Assembly (NCBI GenBank): GCA_030674185.1
Contig: CM060311.1
Span: 99,269,513 to 99,333,512 of the forward strand
Direction of reading: 5' to 3'
DNA from: Monoplex corrugatus
Taxonomy: Eukaryota; Mollusca; Gastropoda; Littorinimorpha; Ranellidae
Length of the DNA stretch: 64,000 nucleotides
Shown: in pieces, positions 9,541-21,935 of the stretch
Position numbering within the stretch: position 1 is the first letter of the stretch
Layout of the letters: the number at the start of each line of letters is the position of its first letter
The notes under the pieces: generated by a model
Seen by the model: only the letters and a program-made list of their open reading frames with translations
The model's database searches: none
Told to the model about the DNA's origin: nothing
Translations under genes and position numbers: made by a program

Positions 9541-12500
9541 TCTTTCACACATGCTGTTTCATTTTGTCTCTTTCATCACATGTGGTTCACTGTTTTGTCT
9601 CTTTCATCACATGCTGTTCATTGTTTGTCTCTTTCATCACATGCTGGTTCATTGTTTGTCTTTCATCACATGCTGGTTCATTGTTTTGTCTCTTTCATCA
9701 CATGCTGGTTCATGTTTGTCTCTTTCATCACATGCTGGTTCACTGTTTGTCTCTTTCATCACATGCTGTTTCACTGTTTGTCTCTTTCATCACATGCTGG
9801 TTCATGTTTGTCTCTTTCATCACATGCTGGTTCATTGTTTGTCTCTTTCATCACATGCTGTTCATGTTTGTCTCTTTCATCACATGCTGGTTCACTGTTT
9901 GTCTCTTTCATCACATGCTGGTTCACTGTTTGTCTCTTTCATCACATGCTGGTTCACTGTTTGTCTCTTTCATCACATGCTGGTTCACTGTTTGTCTCTT
10001 TCATCACATGCTGTTTCATGTTGTCTCTTTCATCACATGCTGGTTCACTGTTTGTCTCTTTCATCACATGCTGGTTCACTTGTCTCTTTCATCACATGCT
10101 GGTTCATGTTTGTCTCTTTCATCACATGCTGTTTCACTGTTTGTCTCTTTCATCACATGCTGTTCACTGTTTGTCTCTTTCATCACATGCTGGTTCACTG
10201 TTTGTCTCTTTCATCACATGCTGGTTCACTGTACTTTGTCTCTTTCATCACATGCTGGTTCACTGTTTGTCTCTTTCATCACATGCTGTTCACTGTTTGT
10301 CTCTTTCATCACATGCTGGTTCATGTCTGTCTCTTTCATCACATGCTGGTTCACTGTTTGTCTCTTTCATCACATGCTGGTTCACTGTTGTCTCTTTCAT
10401 CACATGCTGGTTCACTGTTTGTCTCTTTCACACATGCTGGTTCACTGTTTGTCTCTTTCACACATGCTGGTTCACTGTTTGTCTCTTTCATCACATGCTG
10501 GTTCACTGTTTGTCTCTTTCATCACATGCTGGTTCACTGTTTGTCTCTTTCATCACATGCTGGTTCATGTTTGTCTCTTTCATCACATGCTGGTTCATGT
10601 TTGTCTCTTTCATCACATGCTGGTTCACTGTTTGTCTCTTTCATCACATGCTGGTTCACTGTCTCTTTCATCACATGCTGGTTCACTGTCCTCTTTCATC
10701 ACATGCTGTATGTTCACTTTTGTCTCTTTCATCACATGCTGGTTCACTTGTCTCTTTCATCACATGCTGGTTCACGTTTGTCTCTTTCATCACATGCTGG
10801 TTCACTGTCTCTTTCATCACATGCTGGTTCATTGTCTCTTTCATCACATGCTGGTTCACTGTTTGTCTCTTTCATCACATGCGGTTCACTGTTCTCTTTT
10901 CATCACATGCTGGTTCACTGTCTCTTTCATCACAGCTGGTTCATGTTTGTCTCTTTCATCACATGCTGTTTCACTGTGCTCTTTCATCACATGCTGTTCA
11001 TTGTCTCTTTCATCACATGCTGGTCCTGTTCTCTTTCATCACATGCTGGTTCACTGTTTGTCTCTTTCATCACATGCTGGTTCATGTTTGTTGCTCTTTA
11101 TCACATGCTGGTTCACGTTGTCTCTTTCAGCACATGCTGGTTCATGTTTGTCTCTTTCATCACATGCTGGTTCACTGTTTGTCTCTTTCATCACATGCTG
11201 GTTCACTGTTTGTCTCTTTCATCACATGCTGTTCACTTTGTCTCTTTCATCACATGCTGGTTCACTTTGTCTCTTTCATCACATGCTGGTTCACTGTTTG
11301 TCTCTTTCATCACTGTGCGTTCACTGTTTGTCTCTTTCATCACATGCTGGTTCACTGTCTCTTTCATCACATCTGTTCATGTCCTTACACATGCTGGTTC
11401 ACTGTCTCTTTCACACATGCTGGTTCACTGTTTGTCTCTTTAAATCACATGCTGGTTCACTGTTTGTCTCTTTCATCACATGCTGGTTCATTTTTCTCTT
11501 TCATACATGCTGGTTCATGTTTGCTCTTTCATCACATGCTGGTTCATGTTTGTCTCTTTCATCACATGCTGGTTCATGTTGCTCTTTCATCACATGCTGG
11601 TTCATGTTGTCTCTTTCATCACAGTGTTCACTTTGTCTCTTCATCACATGCTGGTTCACTGTTTGTCTCTTTCATCACATTGGTTCATGTTGTCTCTTTC
11701 ATCACATGCTGTTCATGTTTGTCTCTTTCATCACATGCTGGTTCACTGTTTTTGTCTCTTTCATCACATGCTGTTCACTGTTGTCTCTTTCATCACATGC
11801 TGTTCATGTTTGTCTTTTCATCAACTGTCTGTTCTTTCATCATGCTGGTTCACTTGTCTCTTCACACATGCTGGTTCACTGTCTCTTTCATCACATGCTG
11901 GTTCACGTTTGTCTCTTTCATCACATGCTGTTCACTGTTTGTCTCTTTCATCACATGCTGTTCACTGTTGTCTCTTTCATCACATGCTGTTCACTGTTTG
12001 TCTCTTTCATCACATGCTGGTTCACTGTTGTCTCTTTCATCACATGCTGGTTCACTGTTTGTCTCTTTCATCACATGCTGTTCATGTGTCTCTTTCATCA
12101 CATGCTGGTTCACTGTCTCTTTCACACATGCTGGTTCACTGTGCTCTTTCATACTGCTGGTTCACGTCTCTTTCACACATGCTGGTTCACTTGTCTCTTT
12201 CACACATGCGGTTCACTGTTCTTTAACACATGCTGGTTCACTGTGTCTCTTCATCACATGCTGGTTCACTGTTTGTCTCTTTCATCACATGCTGGTTCAC
12301 TGTTGTCCTTTCATCACATGCTGGTTCATTGTCTCTTTCATCACATGCTGTTCATTGTCTCTTCATCACATGTGGTTCACTGTCTCTTTCATCACATGTG
12401 GTTCACTGTCCTTTCATCACATGCTGGTTCACGTCCTTTCATCACAGCTGGTTCATTGTCTCTTTCCACATGCTGTTCACGTTGTCTCTTCTACATGTGG

Positions 12501-14038
12501 TTCACTGTTTGCTCTTTCTACATGCTGGTTCATGTCCTTTCATCACATGCGGTTCATTGTCTCTTCACACATGTGGTTCCTGTCTCTTTCACACATGCTG
12601 TTCATGTCTCTTTCACACATGCTGGTTCACTGTTCTTTCACACATGCTGGTTCACTGTCTCTTTCATCACATGCTGGTTCATGTCTCTTCATCACATGCT
12701 GGTCACTGTCTCTTTCATCACATGCTGGTTCATGTCTCTTTCACACATGCGGTTCACTGTTTCTCTTTCATCACATGCTGGTTCACTGTTTGTCCTTTTC
12801 ACATGCTGGTTCACTGTCTCTTCCACATGCTGGTTCACTGTCTCTTTCATCACATGCTGTTCATTTGTCTCTTTCATCACATGCTGGTTCATGTTTGTCT
12901 CTTTCATCACATGTGTTCACTGTTGTCTCTTTCATCACATGCTGGTTCACCGTTTGTCTCTTTCACACATGCTGGTTCACTGTTTGTCTCTTTCATCACT
13001 GCTGGTTCACTGTTTGTCTCTTTCATCACATGCTGGTTCACTGTTCTTTCATCACATGCTGGTTCACTGTCTCTTTCACACATGCTGGTTCACTGTCTCT
13101 TTCAACACATGCTGGTTCACTGTTGTCTCTTTCACACATGCTGGTTCACTGTTTGTCTTTCATCACATGCTGGTTCACTGTCTCTTTCATCACATGCGGT
13201 TCATTGTCTCTTTCACACATGCTGGTTCACATGTTCGTCTCTTTCATCACATGCTGGTTCATTGTTTGTCTCTTTCATCACATGCTGGTTTATTGTCTCT
13301 TTCATCACATGCTGGTTCATTGTCTCTTTCATCACATGCTGGTTCACTGTTTGTCTCTTTCATCACATGCTGGTTCATTGTTTGTCTCTTTCATCACATG
13401 CTGGTTTATTGTTTGTCTCTTTCATCACATGCTGGTTCACTGTTTGTCTCTTTCATCACATGCTGGTTCATTGTCTCTTTCATCACATGCTGGTTCATTG
13501 TTTGTCTCTTTCATCACATGCTGGTTTATTGTTTGTCTCTTTCATCACATGCTGGTTTATTGTTTGTCTCTTTCAACACATGCTGGTTCATTGTCTCTTT
13601 CATCACATGCTGGTTCACTGTTTGTCTCTTTCATCACATGCTGGTTCACTGTTTGTCTCTTTCATCACATGCTGGTTCACTGTCTGTCTCTTTCATCACA
13701 TGCTGGTTTATTGTCTCTTTCATCACATGCTGGTTCATTCTCTCTTTCATCACATGCTGGTTCATTGTTTGTCTCTTTCATCACATGCTGGTTCATTGTT
13801 TGTCTCTTTCATCACATGCTGGTTCACTGTTCGTCTCTTTCATCACATGCTGGTTCATTGTTCGTCTCTTTCATCACATGCTGGTTCACTGTCTCTTTCA
13901 TCACATGCTGGTTCATTGTCTCTTTCAACACATGCTGGTTCACTGTCTCTTTCATCACATGCTGGTTCATTGTCTCTTTCAACACATGCTGGTTCACTGT
14001 TTTCTCTCTTTCATCACATGCTGGTTCACTGTTTGTCT
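9541..14038. repeat. 4.5-kb minisatellite, 31-bp unit (about 145 copies)
   Basis: Consensus unit TTTGTCTCTTTCATCACATG plus CTGGTTCACTG. A 27-bp form lacking four bases is interspersed, mainly right of 13,240. Copies at 9,700-10,640 and 13,240-14,030 are nearly uniform, while those between about 10,650 and 13,230 carry many one- to three-base deletions. The unit has no stop codon in any plus frame and 31 is not a multiple of three, so each frame cycles through all phases and stays open for over a thousand codons. These frames are not genes. Confidence 0.98.
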
Positions 14039-14264
14039 GTATGTGCATCTATTTCACTTTGTGAGTGAGCACCTGCACACACATGCCTGTGTGTGTGTGT
14101 GTGTGTGTGCAAGCTTGTTTGTTGATGTGTGCACGCACATGTCTGTGCATGTGTGTATGTGCATTCAGAGCATCATGCAGGCAACGCATGAGCTCGAGTG
14201 TACCACTGTATGTTCCTGCCACAGCAAGTGTGTTTTTGTGTATAGGCTTCTATTGTGTTATAAT
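14039..14264. other. TG-rich spacer
   Basis: Contains TG/CA-rich runs near 14,090-14,165. Nothing else recognisable before the palindrome. Confidence 0.6.
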
Positions 14265-14559
14265 ATTTTTATAATATTAATCAAAGGACATAACTCTTGA
14301 GAATTATCTCCCATGTTGTATAGAACTTCTCAAATCTAACACAGTTTGCGCTACCCATTCAGCTAGCATGGAAGCAGATACAAAGTACAAAAACAGTAAG
14401 CTCAGAAGTGTTCTGAGCTTACTGTTTTTGTACTGTTACTTTTTATCTGCTTCTACGCTAGCTGAATGGGTAGTGCAAACTGTGTTAGATTTGAGAAGTT
14501 CTATACAACATGGGAGATAATTCTCAAGAGTTATGTCCTTTGATTAATATTATAAAAAT
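14265..14559. mobile_element. 295-bp near-perfect palindrome (foldback or MITE-like)
   Basis: The two arms, each about 140 bp and starting ATTTTTATAATATTAATC, are reverse complements with only a few substitutions and small indels near the centre, which lies at about 14,408 (AAGCTCAG/CTGAGCTT). No transposase is encoded. The outer flanks are AT-rich, so a target duplication cannot be assigned. It sits immediately upstream of a degenerate LINE. It is either a foldback-type MITE or a local inverted duplication. Confidence 0.75.
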
Positions 14560-16234
14560 TCTCCCTGCTTCCTTCTTTGGTATTTCAGGAATTGTAAAGA
14601 AATTAAGTGATTTTGACTGGTTAAATTACATAGATAGTTTTGATATTGTATCATTGATAGGAACATTTGTAAATGAGCATTTTGGTATGTCCTGCTTGTT
14701 CAACTATTTTGGTAAATTTGTCCAGCTGTAAAGTTATCGCACCATGGAAGAAACTCAGGTGGGATAATTGTAATGGTTAAGAATTTAACGAAATTTGTGA
14801 GTAAAATTGAGAGCAAACGTGGAAATATAATAACCCCCGAGACTCTCCAAAGACTTGTTTGGCAATACAAAAGATGTGTTGTATTTGTCTACATATGTCC
14901 CACCACCTGGAAGTCCTTTCTATGAGCAGGCAGAAACAAACTGCCAATACTGGAAGTTGAAAGATGTATTTTGGATCTGTTAGTTGTAGATGACTATGCA
15001 GATATAATCTGTTGCGGTGATTTTAATGCAAGGACTGGTAATTTTCAAATTAATAAACATTTTTTTCTGACAAGCTTGATCTTTATGTTTTTGACAAATT
15101 GTACCTGTTTGAAACCAGTAGACAATCGCAAGATGTGGTAGTCAATGTTTAGGGCAAAAAGTTTCTTGAAATGTGTCTTGCTGTGACTTAAGCATTGTAA
15201 ATGGATGTCCACAACTAAATAGTTCAGGCAGCTTCACTTACTTATCTGGACATGGTCACAGTGTTATAGATTGTCACATCTGTGTGGTTACATTGACAAA
15301 ATAATTGTAGGTAGCAGAATGGAATCACATCATATGCCAGTGGAATTGTATTTTCAAACCCAAAGGAATATGTTTAACCCAGCTGCAATCTCCGATTCCA
15401 CTGTTAGAATTGAAAAACTATATTGGTCAACTGATCGTGTTGCTGTTTTCAATGAAAATGTTATGTCAGACACTGTTCAAATCCAACTTGTAAAAGCCAC
15501 TGATTTAATAGCTACAGATTTAGAAGTCATTAAATGTTTTTACAGAGTCGCTTATTGCTGCTGCAGAGCCCATGAAAAAGACAATCACACGGGGCGTACA
15601 AAAGAAACACAAGGCAAAATGGTTTGATGCCGAGTGTTTAGTGGAGAAAAAAGAGGTAAGAAAATGCCTGAGAATGTTTAAACAATCAGAAGTAGACTAT
15701 GCTTATTATTCAAAAGTGAGAAAGGAATATCAGGCCCTGCTGGATAAAAAAAGAACATGCACATAAGGATGCAGATTTAAAGGCACTCATGGACTCGATA
15801 AACGACTCACAGATTCGTAAACATAAACGGCATGATATCATTGCCGATATTACAGAACGAGAATGGATAAATCATTTCGAATCGGTTTTCAATGATGGAT
15901 TCGACGAGGAGGAGGAGTTTGTAAATGATGAAACAGATGATGATATCAGCGATGAAATACTTGACAGTGAAATCAGTGAAGAAGAAGTAATAAAAGCGAT
16001 TAACATTTGAAAACGGGAAAAGCCACAGGATTAGATGGCATTATATGGGAAATATTGAAATATGTGGAGCATGTAATAACACCGTATTTAAAAAAGTACT
16101 TCAATGCTTCGTTTCATACAGGCACATTTCCACTGAAATGGACAGAAGCCGTGATTGTTCCTCTACACAAGAAGGGGAGCACTAGTATCCCTGATAACTA
16201 AAGGTATTTCTCTTATGAGCATTCTCAGTAAAGT
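14560..16234 (+). mobile_element. Decayed LINE, 5' segment (endonuclease to RT start)
   Basis: Broken frames give recognisable LINE blocks: DIVSLIGTFVNEHF (endonuclease), TYVPPPGSPFYEQAE, DDYADIICCGDFNARTGN-like sequence near 15,000, then KHKAKWFDAEC, an acidic linker, and KTGKATGLDGIIWEILK with AVIVPLHKKGS (entry to the reverse transcriptase). Several stops and frameshifts interrupt it. The frame continues GISLMSILSKVFTHIINN before the repeats begin at 16,235. Codons resume at 21,936, so this is one element enlarged from within. The clade is not resolved. Confidence 0.85.
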
Positions 16235-16363
16235 ATTTACACATATCATCAATAATAGATAACAGTATGGGCAGAGGATTTACACATATCATCAATAATA
16301 GATAACAGTATGGGCAGAGGATTTACACATATCATTAATAATAGATAACAGTATGGGCAGAGG
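16235..16363 (+). repeat. Three tandem 43-bp copies of a LINE RT segment
   Basis: Copies at 16235-16277, 16278-16320 and 16321-16363 begin ATTTACACATATCAT and correspond to the VFTHIINN stretch of the LINE. A period of 43 breaks the reading frame. Confidence 0.95.
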
Positions 16364-16393
16364 ACAACTGTCATAAATGAAGCGCAAGCAGGA

Positions 16394-19300
16394 ATCAGGA
16401 AAAGTTGGTCTACAGTAGATATGTTCACTTTACATGTAATAATTTAGGGTTGGTCTACAGTAGATATGTTCACTTTACATGTAATAATTTAGGGTTGGTC
16501 TACAGTAGATATGTTCACTTTACATGTAATAATTTAGGGTTGGTCTACAGTAGATATGTTCACTTTACATGTAATAATTTAGGGTTGGTCTACAGTAGAT
16601 ATGTTCACTTTACATGCAATAATTTAGGGTTGGTCTACAGTAGATATGTTCACTTTACATGTAATAATTTAGGGTTGGTCTACAGTAGATATGTTCACTT
16701 TACATGTAATAATTTAGGGTTGGTCTACAGTAGATATGTTCACTTTACATGTAATAATTTAGGGTTGGTCTACAGTAGATATGTTCACTTTACATGCAAT
16801 AATTTAGGGTTGGTCTACAGTAGATATGTTCACTTTACATGCAATAATTTAGGGTTGGTCTACAGTAGATATGTTCACTTTACATGTAATAATTTAGGGT
16901 TGGTCTACAGTAGATATGTTCACTTTACATGTAATAATTTAGGGTTGGTCTACAGTAGATATGTTCACTTTACATGTAATAATTTAGGGTTGGTCTACAG
17001 TAGATATGTTCACTTTACATGCAATAATTTAGGGTTGGTCTACAGTAGATATGTTCACTTTACATGTAATAATTTAGGGTTGGTCTACAGTAGATATGTT
17101 CACTTTACATGTAATAATTTAGGGTTGGTCTACAGTAGACATGTTCACTTTACATGTAATAATTTAGGGTTGGTCTACAGTAGATATGTTCACTTTACAT
17201 GTAATAATTTAGGGTTGGTCTACAGTAGATATGTTCACTTTACATGTAATAATTTAGGGTTGGTCTACAGTAGATATGTTCACTTTACATGTAATAATTT
17301 AGGGTTGGTCTACAGTAGATATGTTCACTTTACATGTAATAATTTAGGGTTGGTCTACAGTAGATATGTTCACTTTACATGTAATAATTTAGGGTTGGTC
17401 TACAGTAGATATGTTCACTTTACATGTAATAATTTAGGGTTGGTCTACAGTAGATATGTTCACTTTACATGTAATAATTTAGGGTTGGTCTACAGTAGAT
17501 ATGTTCACTTTACATGTAATAATTTAGGGTTGGTCTACAGTAGATATGTTCACTTTACATGTAATAATTTAGGGTTGGTCTACAGTAGATATGTTCACTT
17601 TACATGTAATAATTTAGGGTTGGTCTACAGTAGATATGTTCACTTTACATGTAATAATTTAGGGTTGGTCTACAGTAGATATGTTCACTTTACATGTAAT
17701 AATTTAGGGTTGGTCTACAGTAGATATGTTCACTTTACATGTAATAATTTAGGGTTGGTCTACAGTAGATATGTTCACTTTACATGTAATAATTTAGGGT
17801 TGGTCTACAGTAGATATGTTCACTTTACATGTAATAATTTAGGGTTGGTCTACAGTAGATATGTTCACTTTACATGTAATAATTTAGGGTTGGTCTACAG
17901 TAGATATGTTCACTTTACATGTAATAATTTAGGGTTGGTCTACAGTAGATATGTTCACTTTACATGTAATAATTTAGGGTTGGTCTACAGTAGATATGTT
18001 CACTTTACATGTAATAATTTAGGGTTGGTCTACAGTAGATATGTTCACTTTACATGCAATAATTTAGGGTTGGTCTACAGTAGATATGTTCACTTTACAT
18101 GTAATAATTTAGGGTTGGTCTACAGTAGATATGTTCACTTTACATGTAATAATTTAGGGTTGGTCTACAGTAGATATGTTCACTTTACATGTAATAATTT
18201 AGGGTTGGTCTACAGTAGATATGTTCACTTTACATGTAATAATTTAGGGTTGGTCTACAGTAGATATGTTCACTTTACATGTAATAATTTAGGGTTGGTC
18301 TACAGTAGATATGTTCACTTTACATGTAATAATTTAGGGTTGGTCTACAGTAGATATGTTCACTTTACATGTAATAATTTAGGGTTGGTCTACAGTAGAT
18401 ATGTTCACTTTACATGTAATAATTTAGGGTTGGTCTACAGTAGATATGTTCACTTTACATGTAATAATTTAGGGTTGGTCTACAGTAGATATGTTCACTT
18501 TACATGTATTAATTTAGGGTTGGTCTACAGTAGATATGTTCACTTTACATGTAATAATTTAGGGTTGGTCTACAGTAGATATGTTCACTTTACATGTAAT
18601 AATTTAGGGTTGGTCTACAGTAGATATGTTCACTTTACATGTAATAATTTAGGGTTGGTCTACAGTAGATATGTTCACTTTACATGTAATAATTTAGGGT
18701 TGGTCTACAGTAGATATGTTCACTTTACATGCAATAATTTAGGGTTGGTCTACAGTAGATCATATGTTCACTTTACATGCAATAATTTAGGGTTGGTCTA
18801 CAGTAGATCATATGTTCACTTTACATGCAATAATTTAAAAGTATCAGGAAGGGTTGGTCTACAGTAGATCATATGTTCACTTTACATGCAATAATTTAAA
18901 AGTATCAGGAAGGGTTGGTCTACAGTAGATCATATGTTCACTTTACATGCAATAATTTAAAAGTATCAGGAAGGTTGGTCTACAGTAGATCATATGTTCA
19001 CTTTACATGCAATAATTTAAAAGTATCAGGAAGGGTTGGTCTACAGTAGATATGTTCACTTTACATGTAATAATTTAGGGTTGGTCTACAGTAGATATGT
19101 TCACTTTACATGCTATAATTTAGGGTTGGTCTACAGTAGATATGTTCACTTTACATGTAATAATTTAGGGTTGGTCTACAGTAGATATGTTCACTTTACA
19201 TGTAATAATTTAGGGTTGGTCTACAGTAGATGTTCACTTTACATGTAATAATTTAGGGTTGGTCTACAGTAGATATGTTCACTTTACATGTAATAATTTA

Positions 19301-19859
19301 GGGTTGGTCTACAGTAGATATGTTCACTTTACATGCTATAATTTAGGGTTGGTCTACAGTAGATATGTTCACTTTACATGCTATAATTTAGGGTTGGTCT
19401 ACAGTAGATATGTTCACTTTACATGCTATAATTTAGGGTTGGTCTACAGTAGATATGTTCACTTTACATGCAATAATTTAGGGTTGGTCTACAGTAGATA
19501 TGTTCACTTTACATGCTATAATTTAGGGTTGGTCTACAGTAGACATGTTCACTTTACATGCAATAATTTAAAAGTATCAGGAAGGGTTGGTCTACAGTAG
19601 ATATGTTCACTTTACATGCAATAATTTAAAAGTATCAGGAAGGGTTGGTTGGTCTACAGTAGATCATATGTTCACTTTACATGCAATAATTTAAAAGTAT
19701 CAGGAAGGGTTGGTTGGTCTACAGTAGATCATATGTTCACTTTACATGCAATAATTTAAAAGTATCAGGAAGGGTTGGTTGGTCTACAGTAGATCATATG
19801 TTCACTTTACATGCAATAATTTAAAAGTATCAGGAAGGGTTGGTCTACAGTAGATCATA
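16394..19859 (+). repeat. LINE-derived minisatellite, 45/48/61/65-bp units (left block)
   Basis: Begins with about 52 copies of a 45-bp unit (TTGGTCTACAGTAGATATG...), then 61-bp units that retain CAT (GATCATATG) and AAAGTATCAGGAA, then more 45-bp units (19,036-19,560), then 61- and 65-bp units. The unit is a fragment of the surrounding LINE: read in the LINE frame it gives RKSWSTVDHMFTLHAII, the block before RT motif A. The 45-bp form differs from the ancestral 61-bp form by loss of 3 and 13 bases. Because 45 is a multiple of three, an 820-codon frame appears; it is an artefact. Confidence 0.97.
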
Positions 19860-21473
19860 TACTACACGTCATTATTGAAGGGCCAGGAACGTTTTTGAGT
19901 CAATTTTTGAAAGGAGAAATAACCTATTTTCTCTTACTCTTTTCTCCAATTCGTTGCCGTAACTGAATGGATAAGAGCTCAGACAACATTGCAGTTTCCT
20001 TTTGGCACGTGTTTGGGGATTTGCCGATTTGCAATGGGCGGCCCAAGGAAGACAATTTCCACACGAAATTGTCGAATCTTCAGCAGGGTCTCTCTGACGA
20101 CGCAGGCAAGGTAGCGACAAAATTCGCTTTGCACGTGCAAGGCAAGCCCTTTTTGAACACTACTCCAGCCAAAGTTGCCCGCAGACGAGGATAAAAAGGA
20201 CCCGTCTTGGTTCGTTTTAACCATGCTTGCAAGACGACGGATGACGGATGAGCAGCGGGGAGAGCCCTCGCTCTGCTTGATGAAGGCCTAGCGCAGCGGG
20301 AAGTTGCTAGACGACTTGAAGTGTCGCATTCCACAATCCAGAGACTGCTGGAGCGCTTCAATGAGACTGGAGCAGTCCAGGAAAGGCGTCACACGGGTCG
20401 ACCCAGAGTAACGACAAGACAGCAAGACCGCTACCTTGCCCTCTCCGTCCTGAGGGAAAGGGCATCCACTGCGGTGACCTTGAGGGGTCAGCTGAGGGAT
20501 GCAACAGGTGCTAACATCAGCTGCAGCACGGTGAGAAGACGGCTACATGAGGCAAACTTGAGGTCACGGAGACCGGCCGTCCGACCCGTGCTGTCACCGG
20601 TCAACAGAGTGCGCCGCATGACCTGGGCCAGGGAGCACGTGACCTGGACAAGGCAACAGTGGGCCCGGGTCTTGTTTTCGGATGAGTCCAGGTTCACCCT
20701 GACCTTTAACGATGGCCGGGCTCGGGTGTGGCGACGTCAAGGGGAGAGGTTCGCTGACGCCACTGTCCAAGAGCATAACCGGTACGGCGGCGGGTCGGTG
20801 ATGGTGTGGGGTGGCATGAGCCGTGGTACCCGGACCCCCTGCTCCCCATTGACGGCATCCTGAACGGGGTCCGGTACCGGGACGAGGTTCTGGCGGCCGT
20901 GGCACTGCCTGCGCTTGTGGACCTTGGTCAAGGCGCCATCTTCCAGGACGACAATGCACCTGCGCATCGAGCACGCCTTGTGACCGACTTCCTGGAGCAG
21001 CATGAAGTCGTCCGTATGGCCTGGCCAGCGTGCTCACCTGACCTGAACCCAATTGAACACCTCTGGGATGTGCTCGGGAGGCGCATCAGGGACAACCACC
21101 CCCCACCGGGCACCCTGGCCAGGCTGGTCGACATCCTGCAGATCGAGTGGGCGGCCATCCCTCAGGACACACTCCGTACCCTTGTGGGGTCGATGCATCG
21201 GCGCTGTGAAGCATGCATCCAGGCTCGGGGCGGACACACGCGATATTGAAAACAGATTGGCCAAATCTGACACTTTCTGTTTTTTGAAAAGGGGGGGATG
21301 TTCCTTTAAATGCATGTGCTGTTCACTAATGGGTCATTGTGCTAATTTCTTTTTCCAAAACAGGTGTGGAAATGATGAAATAAAACATAGAATCAATTCT
21401 AAACATTGTCAATTATTTCAACTTAAAATTAGAGAGGAAGGAAGAAGTGGCCCTTAAATTATGATTAGGAGTA
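19860..21473 (+). mobile_element. Tc1-like DNA transposon, 1,614 bp
   Basis: TA duplications at 19858-19859 and 21474-21475 flank ends that begin TACTACACGTCATTATT and, on the other side, TACTCCTAATCATAATT; the inverted repeats share roughly three-quarters of about 28 positions, with AAGGGCCA conserved. The internal gene encodes a DD34E transposase. The element is inserted at a TA within the minisatellite unit (GATCATATG), which reads correctly once the element is removed. Confidence 0.92.
20236..21249 (+). pseudogene. Tc1-like DD34E transposase, two frameshifts
   Basis: Starts near ATG 20236 (MTDEQRG). One base is missing near 20,258, before LALLDEGLAQREVARRL, and a second near 20,840, before LLPIDGILNGV. 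In between are the helix-turn-helix region (SHSTIQRLLERF, VTTRQQDRYL) and the first catalytic D in FSDESRF. The second D is in QDDNAPAHRA, and the E follows 34 residues later in SPDLNPIEHLWD. The protein would cut and paste its element at TA dinucleotides. All three catalytic residues remain, so only the shifts disable it. Length, about 340 residues, is normal for Tc1. Confidence 0.9.
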
Positions 21474-21935
21474 TATGTTCACTTTACATGCAATAATTTA
21501 AAAGTATCAGGAAGGGTTGGTTGGTCTACAGTAGATCATATGTTCACTTTACATGCAATAATTTAAAAGTATCAGGAAGGGTTGGTCTACAGTAGATATG
21601 TTCACTTTACATGCAATAATTTAAAAGTATCAGGAAGGGTTGGTCTACAGTAGATCATATGTTCACTTTACATGCAATAATTTAAAAGTATCAGGAAGGG
21701 TTGGTCTACAGTAGATCATATGTTCACTTTACATGCAATAATTTAAAAGTATCAGGAAGGGTTGGTCTACAGTAGATCATATGTTCACTTTACATGCAAT
21801 AATTTAAAAGTATCAGGAAGGGTTGGTCTACAGTAGATCATATGTTCACTTTACATGCAATAATTTAAAAGTATCAGGAAGGGTTGGTCTACAGTAGATC
21901 ATATGTTCACTTTACATGCAATAATTTAAAAGTAT
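21474..21935 (+). repeat. LINE-derived minisatellite, 61/65-bp units (right block)
   Basis: About seven copies of the long unit continuing the array after the Tc1 insertion. The last copy runs without a break into LINE codons at AAAAGTATTTACTCAG, so this edge keeps the ancestral sequence. Confidence 0.95.

Noticed and set aside
9541..14300. Very long open frames of up to 1,578 codons on plus
   Set aside because: They are translations of a 31-bp tandem repeat without stop codons. All three frames are open, so none is specifically conserved as coding.
14265..14559. microRNA precursor
   Set aside because: The stem is far longer and more perfect than an animal pre-miRNA; a foldback element or inverted duplication fits better.
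16405..18867. An 820-codon open frame of 15-residue repeats
   Set aside because: The 45-bp unit is a multiple of three and derives from a LINE segment read out of its own frame. It is a satellite, not a gene.
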